Positions 47,752 through 57,645 of a DNA stretch of 64,000 nt are shown in pieces. The DNA comes from Ailurus styani (taxonomy: Eukaryota; Chordata; Mammalia; Carnivora; Ailuridae). The notes below the pieces were generated by a model. The model worked only from the letters and a program-made list of their open reading frames with translations, was not told the origin of the DNA and searched no databases. Location of the stretch: positions 15,934,563-15,998,562 of the forward strand of contig LNAC01000003.1 in assembly GCA_002007465.1 (NCBI GenBank), given 5' to 3'. The position numbers were made by a program, and so were the translations under genes. Each line of letters opens with the position of its first letter. Positions within the stretch are counted from its first letter, which is position 1.

Positions 47752-48152
47752 CGAAAGTATAAGCCGTATTTCATAGAATGTTTTCTAATTTTCAATTATT
47801 TTTAAAACATATTTTCTAAATATGGAAAAGGTCCAAAATATAAAACTTTTTTAACTTATGTACTATTGATAATACATTGATGATTCTATTTTTTTTGCAA
47901 ATAACATTTATTCTCATACTGTACTATGTGTCATCAAGCAAAATTGAAATNCGAAAGTATAAGCCGTATTTCATAGAATGTTTTCTAATTTTCAATTATT
48001 TTTAAAACATATTATCTAAATATGGAAAATGTCCAAAATATAAAACTTTTTAAACTTATGTACTATTGATAATACATTGATGATTCTATTTTTTTTTTGC
48101 AAATAACATTTATTCTCATACTGTACTATGTGTCATCAAGCAAAATTGAAAT
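47752..48152. repeat. Direct duplication of about 200 bp joined by a single N
   Basis: Copy 1 (47,752-47,950) and copy 2 (47,952-48,152) both start CGAAAGTATAAGCCG and end AAAATTGAAAT. They differ by a few substitutions (for example TTTTCTAAATA/TTATCTAAATA and GAAAAGGTCC/GAAAATGTCC) and T-run length. The junction is exactly the N at 47,951. Probably unmerged overlapping contig ends or two haplotypes. Confidence 0.88.
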
Positions 48153-48339
48153 AAAATTTATCTGTGCTCTTATAATACAATTTTCTCAGTATATAGACCT
48201 CATTTAAGATATAGGTGTCTTCCTTTATTTACTGAAATAATTTTATTTCTTCGTTTATGACTTATTATCTTGTCTTTTCAGATAAATCAGAAAAGAGAGG
48301 ATAAGAGGGGAATATTTAATTTTCCTATAATAGAGTTCT
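48153..48339. other. Unassigned sequence
   Basis: No feature was recognised. Confidence 0.4.
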
Positions 48340-49078
48340 AAAATAATCCCTGATCCCTGACATCATTGTGTAATCCCTTCCCCTTAAAGGAATATGAAAC
48401 TGATGAATACGTTGGACTTTCACTCCCATATTATGTTACATTATATGGTAAACAAATGTTTTTTAGATATAATTGAGCTCCATATTCAGTTGGCTTTCTG
48501 TTGACCAAAAGATAACCCCACATAGCTCTGACTTAATCAGATAAATCCTGAAAAGAGACAAAAAGCAGCAGCAGGGCTCTACTATTGGTCTTGAAGGAGC
48601 ACATTGTCATGTGGTCATATGGCAGGGTATCCTCTAGTTACTGAGACCCCCAGTTCTGTTAGATTTAAGGAATGAAATTGAGCCAACAACCACTGAGCTT
48701 TGAAGAAGATTCCAACTACAGCTGAGACAGCAGCTCTAGACAATATCTTTAGTTCAGCATGATGACACTCTGAGCTTAGGACCCAACTAACACATTCCTA
48801 GAATCTTGATCCAGGGAAACTTTTTTTTTTTTCCCCCTAAGATTTATTTGTTTATTTTAGAGAGAGCATGCACAAGTGGGAGGGGCAGAAAGGGAAAGAA
48901 TCTCAAGCAGACCTGATCTCATTTCCCTAAGACCTGAGCCAAACCATGAGTCAAGGCTTAACTGACTCTGCCATGTAGGCACCCCCATCCAGGGAAAATT
49001 TGAGATAATAAATGAGGGTTTTTCTCTCCAACAAAGTTGTGGCAATTTGTCCATAGCAATAGAAACTGAATACAGGTT
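48340..49078 (+). mobile_element. Ancient ERVL/MaLR-like LTR, plus, split by a SINE
   Basis: In order: 'gtgtaatcccttccccttaaa' (48,370), 'gagccaacaaccactgagctttgaagaag' (48,680), 'acagctgagacagcagc', 'gagcttaggacccaactaacac', 'gatccagggaaa', then past the SINE 'tttgagataataaatgagg' and 'gttgtggcaatttgtccatagcaatagaaactgaatac' (49,035-49,075), the recognisable 3' end of mammalian MaLR-class LTRs. Exact subfamily not assigned. Confidence 0.6.
48820..48986 (-). mobile_element. CAN-SINE, minus, inserted in the LTR, 11-bp target duplication
   Basis: T-run, AAGATTTATTTGTTTATTTTAGAGAGAGC, 'gcacaagtgggaggggcag', 'gacctgagccaaaccatgagtcaaggcttaactgac'. ATCCAGGGAAA at 48809-48819 and 48987-48997 confirms the insertion point. 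Older ATCAAGAGT-type branch. Confidence 0.92.
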
Positions 49079-49199
49079 TTGGCCAATACAGTCTAGTTAT
49101 ACACTGATGTCTTAAATCCATCTCCAATTTCAACCTCTCCAAAAAGCTCCAATCATATTTTGGCAGCATCTCAAAGTTCCTTTAAACTCTATATGTAGG

Positions 49200-49405
49200 C
49201 CCCTGTATTTGAAATTGTGTAATTGTATATAGCAGGCTTTCATCTTTTCTTGAGAACAGACTCTTCTCGTTTTAATATTAGTGGCACAAAAATTCTTCCT
49301 GTCTCCTGGGCTAAAACTGAATAATTTCTCTGCTTCAACACAATCTTTATAATAACTTCACAAGTGTTGGCGTGAAAAGCCCTGTGTCTTGGCTCTTGGC
49401 ACCAA
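49200..49405 (-). mobile_element. Possible primer-binding site and leader of an endogenous retrovirus, minus
   Basis: One base after the LTR's CA end, the minus strand reads TGGTGCCAAGAGCCAAGAC (49,404-49,386). It starts TGG as retroviral primer-binding sites do and resembles the tRNA-Phe type at roughly two-thirds of positions. About 190 bp of further minus-strand sequence could be leader. Its outer limit is a guess. Confidence 0.45.
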
Positions 49406-49909
49406 TGCAATAAAGAATTAGAGGTGCCCACAGTGAAAGCAGAAAATAATTTTATTTAAGCAGTAGTACACTCTGTAGGGGAGAACAGTCACATTCCCCC
49501 AAGGTGGAACCCGCCCTGAGGTTGTTTTGGGATTGGATATTTCTTGGGTCTTTCTGTACTGGGAGGAGCTGGGATATACAGGGGGGTGGTCTCTAATGGA
49601 GACTGCTTCCAATCATTTGAGGGATTCCTCTGACATGTTGGGAAGAGGAGGGTGTCTTGACACTCTAAGGTTTGTACTTGAACTATCATGGCTTTCTCCT
49701 GGTGGTGTGTGGGGGCTTATGGAAAAATGCAAATGCATTATAATAAGTCTAGGAGTTACCCTGGGCAGAGATGCAGGAGGAGAGCACATGTTCTGCACCT
49801 GTGACTCTTGTCTATTAGCTCCAGAGTCTTAGAAGCCACAAGGTCAGGATGTTGTGCCCCTGGGCTTCTAATGTGTAACCTATTGATCACCATCCTTGCC
49901 TCCAGCTCA
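49406..49909 (-). mobile_element. Endogenous retrovirus LTR, minus
   Basis: About 500 bp, from TGAGCTGGAGGC (right end, about 49,909) to TTTATTGCA (49,406) on the minus strand. Promoter-like parts: CCAAT on the minus strand (49,532-49,536) and AATAAA poly(A) signal (49,451-49,456) about 45 bp before the 3' end. GC content is higher than the flanks. The adjacent primer-binding-like sequence suggests a 5' LTR with truncated internal sequence rather than a solo LTR. Family unknown. Confidence 0.6.
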
Positions 49910-49962
49910 TGTCTAACTTAACTGTTTGGTCTGTAAAAGTATTTATTAAGATTATATTTCCA

Positions 49963-50157
49963 GGGCGCCTGGGTGGCTCAGTGGGTTAAAGCCTCTGCTT
50001 TCGGCTCAGGTCATGATCTCAGGGTCCTGGGATCGAGGCCCGCATCGGGCTCTCTGCTCAGCAGGGAGCCTGCTTCCTCCTATCTCTCTGCCTGCCTCTC
50101 TGCCTACTTGTGATCTGTCTCTCTGTGTCAAGTAAATAAAATCTTTAAAAAAAAAAA
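49963..50157 (+). mobile_element. CAN-SINE, plus, young, 15-bp target duplication
   Basis: GGGCGCCTGGGTGGCTCAGTG head, GGGATCGAGGCCCGCATCGG, AAGTAAATAAAATCTTT and A13. AAGATTATATTTCCA at 49948-49962 and 50158-50172 is perfect. Confidence 0.97.
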
Positions 50158-50219
50158 AAGATTATATTTCCAAACACTGTGGTACTATCTAAGATGATCC
50201 AAAAGAAGCAGAAAACAGT

Positions 50220-50430
50220 TTTTACAAACTTTTGCTTTTTATAAAACACTTTATAGTTATGCCACCACATTTCAATCCTCAAGAGACCAAGTCTTGCTCC
50301 CAGTGTACAGATAAAGAAAATTGAAGCAGATTTAAGTGATCTGTTAAAGATCAAGAGATAGTAATTAACAGAATTAAGAACAGAAATTAAGTATTTTAAC
50401 TCCAGGCTCAGTGAACTTTCTGTCACATCT
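50220..50430 (-). mobile_element. MIR relic, minus
   Basis: 'aaaacactttatagttatg', 'ctcaagagaccaagt', 'gtacagataaagaaaattgaagcag', 'agtgatctgttaaagatcaagag', 'actccaggctcagtgaactttctgtca' follow the MIR complement in order. Confidence 0.75.
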
Positions 50431-50454
50431 CCTTCTAGTACCAAGGAGAAGATA

Positions 50455-50700
50455 CAGCCTAAGGGTTTAAAGAGATAGATTTGGGAAGTAGAAGGCCTTG
50501 GTTTGAACTCAGACTGGATGATTTGCTACCTTTAGTTAGCTGAGCAATTTACCTAACTTCCCTGTGCCTTACAGTATTTTGCCACTAAAGGTGAGTAATA
50601 ACAGTAATTTATAGATTTGTTATGAGAATTAAATTAACTCTATATGTAAAACTCTTTAATGTAACTCGTATTTAATATTGGGTAGCTTAATATTAGCTCT
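50455..50700 (+). mobile_element. MIR relic, plus
   Basis: 'agaaggccttggtttgaactcagactggatg', 'gctgagcaatttacctaacttccctgtgcc', 'ggtgagtaataacagtaatttatagatttgttatgagaattaaatta' follow MIR in sense. It sits about 25 bp from the minus MIR, forming an opposed pair. Confidence 0.82.
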
Positions 50701-51631
50701 AATGTCTCCATGCAATGCCTCCAAAAGTAATTTTTAAATCTTCATGGTCTCTGAAACCTGATACTTGTTGAAAGCACCCACACTTGCAGACATACTTCAT
50801 GCTAAGAAACATTTGTTGCTACTTATTTTTCTCCAAACAACACTGGGAAAAACACAAGTAACACAGAATTTGAGTAACCCCTGATTTGGGACCAAATGTC
50901 AGGTATCATTTGTTGTATGTTTGGTAGAACAATCCACTTATTCTGTTTATTAATCACTGTTCTCAGCTTCACTGTAAATTGAATTCACTATCTATATTTT
51001 CAAATTATAATTCTGTGCCCTTGTGAATAATTGGATGAACTTAGGAACACTGAATTTATTGTTCTATATTCTGCACTAAGGATAAGTTCATCTTTATTCT
51101 CAAATTAAGACAACTCAGACATATCATCTCTGTACTAATTGAACAATTGAGTAGAGATTCTTTTGGTTGGAAGAATCATCAACCTCCTTCAAATAACCTC
51201 AAACAGAAACGAACATTTATCAAAGTTATATCAGGATCCAACTTTAAAAAAAGAGAGATAAAGAAGGAAATTAGTTAGACCTTGAATTTACTGAAAATAA
51301 GGACAGAAAGATTGTCAGTAAACAGCTACTTTTTCATTTTTCTCAGATCTGCTTCTCTCAGCGTAGGAGGATTTCGGCTCCCAAATTTAATGCACACTGG
51401 TTGTTTGCTGTTATCATTGCTATTATTTGTTTATAGGCACATGGTTATCAATAAGAGAGTTTATGACTTGGCCTTCTGTTTAAGCAGGATGTATATATGG
51501 GAATCATTGTTACTCTTGTATTCATTGGTTGAAGATAATGGTTTGTGGAATGGACTTAAAGGATGTCACTATGATTTTCTACCAGTCAAGATTGCAAATT
51601 CTTGACATTTTTGTCACTGGAATAGTTTGAG
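50701..51631. other. Unassigned sequence
   Basis: No gene or named repeat. The 107-codon plus-strand frame (51,282-51,605) shows no domain. Confidence 0.4.
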
Positions 51632-51647
51632 GTGTGTCTGTGTGTAA

Positions 51648-51679
<32 letters not shown>

Positions 51680-51698
51680 GTGTGCATGCGTGCATGCA
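51632..51698. repeat. (GT)n microsatellite, interrupted
   Basis: GT-rich tract with a pure core of about 12-13 units (51,649-51,674) and GC/AT interruptions on the right (GCATGCGTGCATGC). Confidence 0.95.
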
Positions 51699-53010
51699 CA
51701 GTAGTGCTAAATTTATGGCTACAAAGACCTAACATCTCTTTTTATGTTCTGCCGAAAACTTTTCCTTTATCTTCATCTCCAGAAAACAAGCACTTTCAAA
51801 AACTGTTGCTTGCCCTTCTAGTTTCAGATCCACCATGCTTACAGTAACTCCCATTCTTACAACCAGAGAAACCAACTTTAGATAAATTTATACATTTTTA
51901 CCAACACTTTCTGAAATAGTCTAATATAACTTTTTCTTTCATTGCCCTTGCCTAATAAACCACTTTTCCCCCTATTACTCCTCAGTATATGAATTCCTAG
52001 TAAGTCTATATTAAGGACATGTTCTTATGAAAAATTTAATTCTCTTTTCTCTCGGCGAAAATTTTGTTATACTGTTTTTTTTTCCCAATCCATTTTGTCT
52101 GTTTCAGATTCAAGTTCAAAGCCATTTACTTTCATAAATAAAACATTTATATTTTAATTTACCCTTAGAAAAGTTATTTCTGGTTATTCATGAAAAACTG
52201 GAAATAACCTAAATGATAAAAGATATATTTAAATACATGGTAAAATACTGCATGCTATTAAGTTTAAAAGTCTAAAAATAAACCTGCGTGTAACTTATAA
52301 CTTATTTTTTTTGTGTCTTTCCATCTCTTCTCTGTATCTAATCCTTTGTATATATAAATAAGATTCAAAACAATACACACCAAAATCTACATATTAATAT
52401 GGTGGCTATGTATATGTGTGCAAATGATTTAAATATTTTATTACCCATTTTACTACACCATCAATTCCCTTGGCGGAAATTGAGTTTTGTGCCAATTACA
52501 TGACGAGAAGCATACATATACATTGTGTAAAGTATTTGAAACTAAGAAACAGCAATCGGTGATGGATCATAAATCATGAATAAATGGTATCTTATTAAAA
52601 CAATGTATTACAATCAAAATACTGTTCAAAGTTACATTGTCTTTCAAAATATTGTTTTGTATTTGTTTCCAAAAAGAAAAAAATATACAGCATTTATCTT
52701 TACCAAGTTCCACACAAAATATTTGAAAGGCATCTTAAAACATCTTAAAATCTTATACTCAGAAAATTATTTTTAGTTATGATTTAAATACTGGTTTATT
52801 TAAAAATCATTAATTATTTCATTAAATGGTACTTTAGAATTTCAATTAAAACCATTTAGGAACATTGAATGCAAATGTCTTATACATGTTTTGTTTGGAT
52901 GCTATTGTCATTTTAAAAAATGGCTTCCTTTATATCAACTTTGTCACAGAAAAAAAAATTGCTTCTTTTTTTAAGCTTTATTTTCCTTTTAAAAAAATTT
53001 TTAAAAAGGG
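51699..53010. other. Unassigned AT-rich sequence
   Basis: No gene or named repeat was recognised. Confidence 0.4.
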
Positions 53011-53015
53011 GGGAG

Positions 53016-53210
53016 GGGCACCTGGGTGGCTCAGTCGTTAAGTGGCTGCCTTCATCTCAGGTCATGATCCCAGGGTACTGGGATCGAACTCCGTGTCAGG
53101 CTCCTGCTCCACTGTGAAACGCTTCTCTCTCTCCCACTCCCCGTGCTTGTGTTGCCTCTCTCGCTTTCTCTCTGTGTCAAATAAATAAATAAAATCTTTA
53201 AAAAAAGAAA
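53016..53210 (+). mobile_element. CAN-SINE, plus
   Basis: GGGGCACCTGGGTGGCTCAGTC head, GGTCATGATCCCAGGGTACTG centre, CT body with TCGCTTTCTC, AATAAATAAATAAAATC tail. Its A-rich flanks hide any target duplication. A (CAA)n lies right after the tail (53,218-53,236). Confidence 0.94.
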
Positions 53211-53236
53211 AAAGCAACAGCAACAACAAAACAACA

Positions 53237-53675
53237 AGAAAAGTCTTTTCATTCAGATGGTATTGACATGGTCTAAGAGTTGAAGTTAGTTCCTTTCCAA
53301 GCTTTCTACAAACAGCTTTTAAGGGCTTCATTTAGAAGTTGTCATCTTCTGGGTTTTTTTGGACTTAAATGGTTTTCCAATTATGTATAAAACTCAATGA
53401 AGTAGGATTTTTTTTTTTTTGGCTGCAAGATATTTCTAACTAGATAATCCCAGAATTGTCTAATTTAAGTAGTTATTCTCATCATTATCTATCATTTAAA
53501 GAGTTGTCAATTCCTCAGAGGAAAAACATGATTATTCAAGTCTAAAATCAGGCAATGATTTCTTTGCATTCTGTCACATTGGCAGCAAGTAAATTTAGTT
53601 TCTCTCAGAAGTATTGTTGAATATCTTAAAATTGCTTATACCTAAGAATCATTTTGAAATATAAGCTTTAAAAAA
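53237..53675. other. Unassigned sequence
   Basis: No feature beyond a T-run at 53,408-53,420. Confidence 0.4.
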
Positions 53676-53900
53676 ATCTATAATTATAATTTAATATTAG
53701 ACCTAAAAAATTAGTGTTGTTTTTCGTAGAGGGTAGTTATATCTTTCTAATATTTTCAACTTTATTTTATTTGAATGATTTACCTTANATCTATAATTAT
53801 AATTTAATATTAGACCTAAAAAATTAGTGTTGTTTTTTGTAGAGGGTAGTTATATCTTTCTAATATTTTCAACTTTATTTTATTTGAATGATTTACCTTA
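53676..53900. repeat. Direct duplication of 112 bp joined by a single N
   Basis: Copy 1 (53,676-53,787) and copy 2 (53,789-53,900) both run from ATCTATAATTATAAT to GATTTACCTTA, with one substitution (TTTTCGTAG versus TTTTTGTAG). The N at 53,788 is the junction. Probable assembly artefact. Confidence 0.9.
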
Positions 53901-55314
53901 ATGTCTTTTTTTTCCAAGTATTAAAAAAATTAACATGATGTTACTTATATTTTATGGGATTTCAAAGGTAGTTATTGGACTACATTTCTCTGAATAACTA
54001 GAGAAGCTACCCTTAATGATGAAAATCTCTAATTTCTAATGTTCTAAGAATATAACGCATGACGTGTGTATATTTATACACTCAAATGCACACACACAAA
54101 AACACATCTATCTCCTCATACTTTAGGTAACTCTTTTTTTATTGGTCTTTTCATTTCATGATCAACTTCCCACACATACTCCAATGTGAATTAAAGGAGA
54201 AAAGTAAAATAGTAATAGCACCCCACTTCAATCTCTGGAAAACATATTTTAAAGGGAAACTTTCTGAATGCTGTTGGTGTGGAAATAACAGCAGATTCTA
54301 TTATAGTAGTTGGAATAGTCAGGAAAGAGTTACTGCTTTGAGGCTCTGATGAGTCCTAAGAGGTACATCTGAAAACAATGCCAGATGGTTCTAGAGGAGA
54401 TCATTGTAATGATACTTATATAGTCAACCCTGTGTTGTTCATCAACATGGCAGTGCCCATCTGCATTCTATAAACTCTATGATCTGGACCAGCCCCATAA
54501 CCTCACTTTTATTAGTAAGAATCAACTTTGTTTTGCCAAGGCAAGTCCAGAAAAAGGACAATTCATGTGCAAAGAAGCAAAATCTTGGTGCATATAGTCA
54601 TCTAAAATCCATTTTGGTTATTATGATAATTCTGTATGTATAATGTATAACCTTAGGAATGACCCTTCTTTTTGACCATAGGTACTTTACCTAAACCTCA
54701 CAACTCTTAGCCAATTTCTTCCACTTGTCTCATTCAAGATAACTTTACTAATATTTCATCATAATCATTTGTTTTGGTAAAATCAGATAATAAATTCCAG
54801 TCCACATCTTCATTCAGCTCAAGTAACATTCATATTAGCCGAAATTACAGTGTAGATGCAAAATACAAATGAATGTTCCTTTTCATTTATGCTGCTATTA
54901 CAAGTCTGCTCATTATAATCTATTAAACTGAAATATGAACATTTTCTAAATATTGAAATATTGCTCTGAAAGTACAGTATAAATTTATGTTATCACTGCA
55001 CTAAAATATTTTCCTTATCCAATATGCCATATAGAGAATGGTCAATTAAAAGCACAATGTCCTTTGATTTCTCTATATAGCAATATATATATTAAATAAT
55101 TTTATGCATGTATATTTTCTCATTAATGATATTCTTAATTGTTTTCTGGAAATGGCTTTTGTAGTGGTCATGTAGAGAAATCATAATAATGAATAAAATG
55201 TTCTGAGCATTGCTAAATATTGCTAAACACTAAATATTACTCTGCTACATTTCTCTCATTCATTTATTTGATTTCCTGGAAGCATATAAAGTCTTGATAT
55301 ATGAAACATTACTT
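53901..55314. other. Unassigned AT-rich sequence
   Basis: No gene. 54,360-54,600 is somewhat less AT-rich and might be an old LTR or DNA transposon, not assigned. Confidence 0.4.
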
Positions 55315-55328
55315 AAAATTATGCATAG

Positions 55329-55530
55329 AGGGCGCCTGGGTGGCTCAGTGGGTTAAGGCCTCTGCTTTCGGCTCAGGTCATGATCTCAGTGTCCTGGGAT
55401 CGAGGCCCGCATCGGGCTCTCTGCTCAGCAGGGAGCCTGCTTCCTCCTCTCCCTGTCTCTCTGCCTGCCTCTCTGCCTACTTGTGATCTCTCTCTCTGTG
55501 TCAAATAAATAAATAAAATCTTTAAAAAAA
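55329..55530 (+). mobile_element. CAN-SINE, plus, young, 14-bp target duplication
   Basis: GGGCGCCTGGGTGGCTCAGTG head, GGGATCGAGGCCCGCATCGG, AATAAATAAATAAAATC tail. AAAATTATGCATAG at 55315-55328 and 55531-55544 is perfect. Confidence 0.97.
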
Positions 55531-55544
55531 AAAATTATGCATAG

Positions 55545-56154
55545 GATATTACTTGTAACCATACCGAATATGTTATCTTTGCTTGTTTGTAGCATATTAA
55601 TTTTTATAGCATTTTTGTAGCATATTAATTTTTTTATTTTTTATAACTGTTTGCATATCTTACTCCTTTTTTAAAAAACTTAAAATGTTTTAAGCCTAGA
55701 ATCTGGGCTTTTTCTGTAACATTCATAGTAGTTGTCATGGGTGTTTTGCATTTATTAAATGTCCAATAAATGACTCCTGAAAAATAATGCAACAAATAGT
55801 TTTGCAAAACAGTGTTTAAGAGGTAAAGAGTTGTATGATATTAGTTATGAGAATGAAAGTGGCAAGATGTGCAATGTCCTTAAGGTCCTGGTAAGGAATT
55901 TGGATTTTCCTATGGGAAGGAAGCCATTGGAAGTTTGGAGCAAAAGAGTGACATAATGTAATTTATGTTTTAGAAGAACATTGGATATGGTTTGAGGACT
56001 ACACTGTAGTGGGACAAGAGAATAGAAGGAAGCCTATTTATTGGTCTATTGTCATCATACACGTAGAAATAATAATAGTTTGATCTAGGTGGTAATTGTG
56101 GAGTTGCTGAAAAGGAGTTAGAATATGAATTAAAACAAAACAAAACAAAACCCC
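55545..56154. other. Mostly unassigned; contains a medium-reiterated repeat motif
   Basis: 55,850-56,020 ('gtaaggaatttggattttcc', 'gggaaggaagccattggaag', 'gagtgacataatgtaatttatgttttagaagaaca') matches a mammalian interspersed repeat whose name I cannot give with confidence. (AAAAC)n lies at 56,131-56,152. Confidence 0.5.
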
Positions 56155-56545
56155 AAAACACATACTCATCTCAATAGATGCAAAAATATTTGACAAAACA
56201 TTACACTATTTTTTGATAAAAACAGCCTATACACTAGAAATAAAAGGAACCTTCCCCAACCTGATAAAGGGCATCAAGGAAAAACCCACAGATAAGATAC
56301 ATAATGGTGCAAGACTAGTTTACCTTGAAACCAAGAACAAGAGAAGAATGTCCTCTCTGGAACTTGATTTCTTATTTTGTTTTTATTTATTTTTCTGATA
56401 AAAATGTTCTGTAATTGAACAATGATGATGGTGGCATAACTTCGTGAGTACACTAAAACCCACTGGACTATAATTTGAAATGATGAATTGTATGGTATGA
56501 GAATTATAACCCCATTTTAAAAAAATGAATATTTTTGAAAGTTTG
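56155..56545 (+). mobile_element. Ancient L1, plus, reverse-transcriptase fragment fused to 3' UTR
   Basis: 'ctcatctcaatagatgcaaaaatatttgac', 'aaacccacagataagatac', 'agaatgtcctctctgg' (ORF2) is followed directly by L1 3'-UTR-like text ('gttctgtaattgaacaatgatgatggtggcataac', 'gaattgtatggtatgagaattataac'). A large internal stretch is missing, so the element is internally deleted. Confidence 0.75.
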
Positions 56546-57017
56546 TTGTGAGGATATGGCAGAACAGAAGCAAGCAATAACTTCAAGATTTTGACTTAAA
56601 CTAGCAAAATAGAGCTGTCATTTACTAAATGCAGAAAGCCTGAAGTATGCTAATCTTATTATTGTTTATTTTTATTTTTATGGAGAAAATGGAATTCGAA
56701 ATGTAAATTCAAGGTGTCTAGTAAACAAATAAGTTGGGGAATTTGATAGTTTCATTTATTTATTTATTGTTTTTTGAGTTTTTATTTAAATTCCAACTAG
56801 TTAACATATAGTGTAATATTAGTTTCAGCAGTAGAATTTAGTGATTCATCACTTACATTCAGCACCCACCCAGTGCTTATCACAAGTGCCCTCCTTAATA
56901 CCCATCACCCATTTAAACCATCCGCCTTCCAGAAGCCCTCAGTTTGTTTTCCACAGTTAAGAGTCTGTCTTATGGCTTGCCTCTCTTTTTCCCCTATGTT
57001 CCTCTATTTCATTTCTT

Positions 57018-57178
57018 TTTTTTTTAAGATTGTATTTATTTGAGAGAGAGAGAAGGAAGAGAGATATAGTAAGAGCACAAGTGTGGGGCTTGATGCCAGG
57101 ACCCTGGGATCATGACCTGGGACAAAAGCAAATGCTTAACCATTTGAACCACCCAGGCAACCCCCCACCCCTGCCCAG
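57018..57178 (-). mobile_element. CAN-SINE nested in L1, minus
   Basis: TTTTTTAAGATTGTATTTATTTGAG, short purine body, GGGATCATGACCTGGG, 'gaaccacccaggcaaccc'. TTTCATTTCTT at 57007-57017 and 57179-57189 is the target duplication from the L1 3' UTR. Confidence 0.93.
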
Positions 57179-57457
57179 TTTCATTTCTTAAATTCCACAC
57201 ATAAGTGAAATCATATGGTATTTGTCTTTCTCTGACTGACTTATTTCACTAAGCGTAATACACTCTAGCTCCATCCAAATCATTGTAATTGACAAGATTT
57301 CATTACTTTTGATAACTGAGTAATATTCCATTACCATCTCTTCTTTATCCATTCCTTAGGTGATGGGCATTTGAGCTCTTCCCATAATTTGGCTATTGCT
57401 GATAATGCTGCTATAAACACCACAATGCATTATGCCTTCCAATCTGGGTTTTTGTAT

Positions 57458-57645
57458 CTTTTTTAAAAAGATTTTATTTATTTTGACAGAGAGATCACAA
57501 GTAGGCAGAGAGGCAGGCAGAGGAAGAAGGGGAACCAGTCTTCCTGGCAAGCAGAGAGCCCTATGCGGGGCTCGATCCTAGGACCCTGAAATCATGACCT
57601 GAGCAGAAGGCAGAGGCTTAACCCACTGAGCCACCCAGGCACCCC
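57458..57645 (-). mobile_element. CAN-SINE nested in L1, minus, 13-bp target duplication
   Basis: AAAAAGATTTTATTTATTTTGACAG, CGATCCTAGGACC, GGCTTAACCCACTGAGCCACC. TGGGTTTTTGTAT at 57445-57457 and 57646-57658 is perfect. Confidence 0.96.

Noticed and set aside
47752..48152. Tandem repeats as CRISPR or satellite arrays
   Set aside because: Only two copies, no spacers, an N at the joint, and a mammalian nuclear setting.
53062..53331. Frames crossing CAN-SINEs (also near 4,624, 18,047, 21,008, 30,525, 42,754)
   Set aside because: They repeatedly encode the same SINE-derived peptides; not genes.
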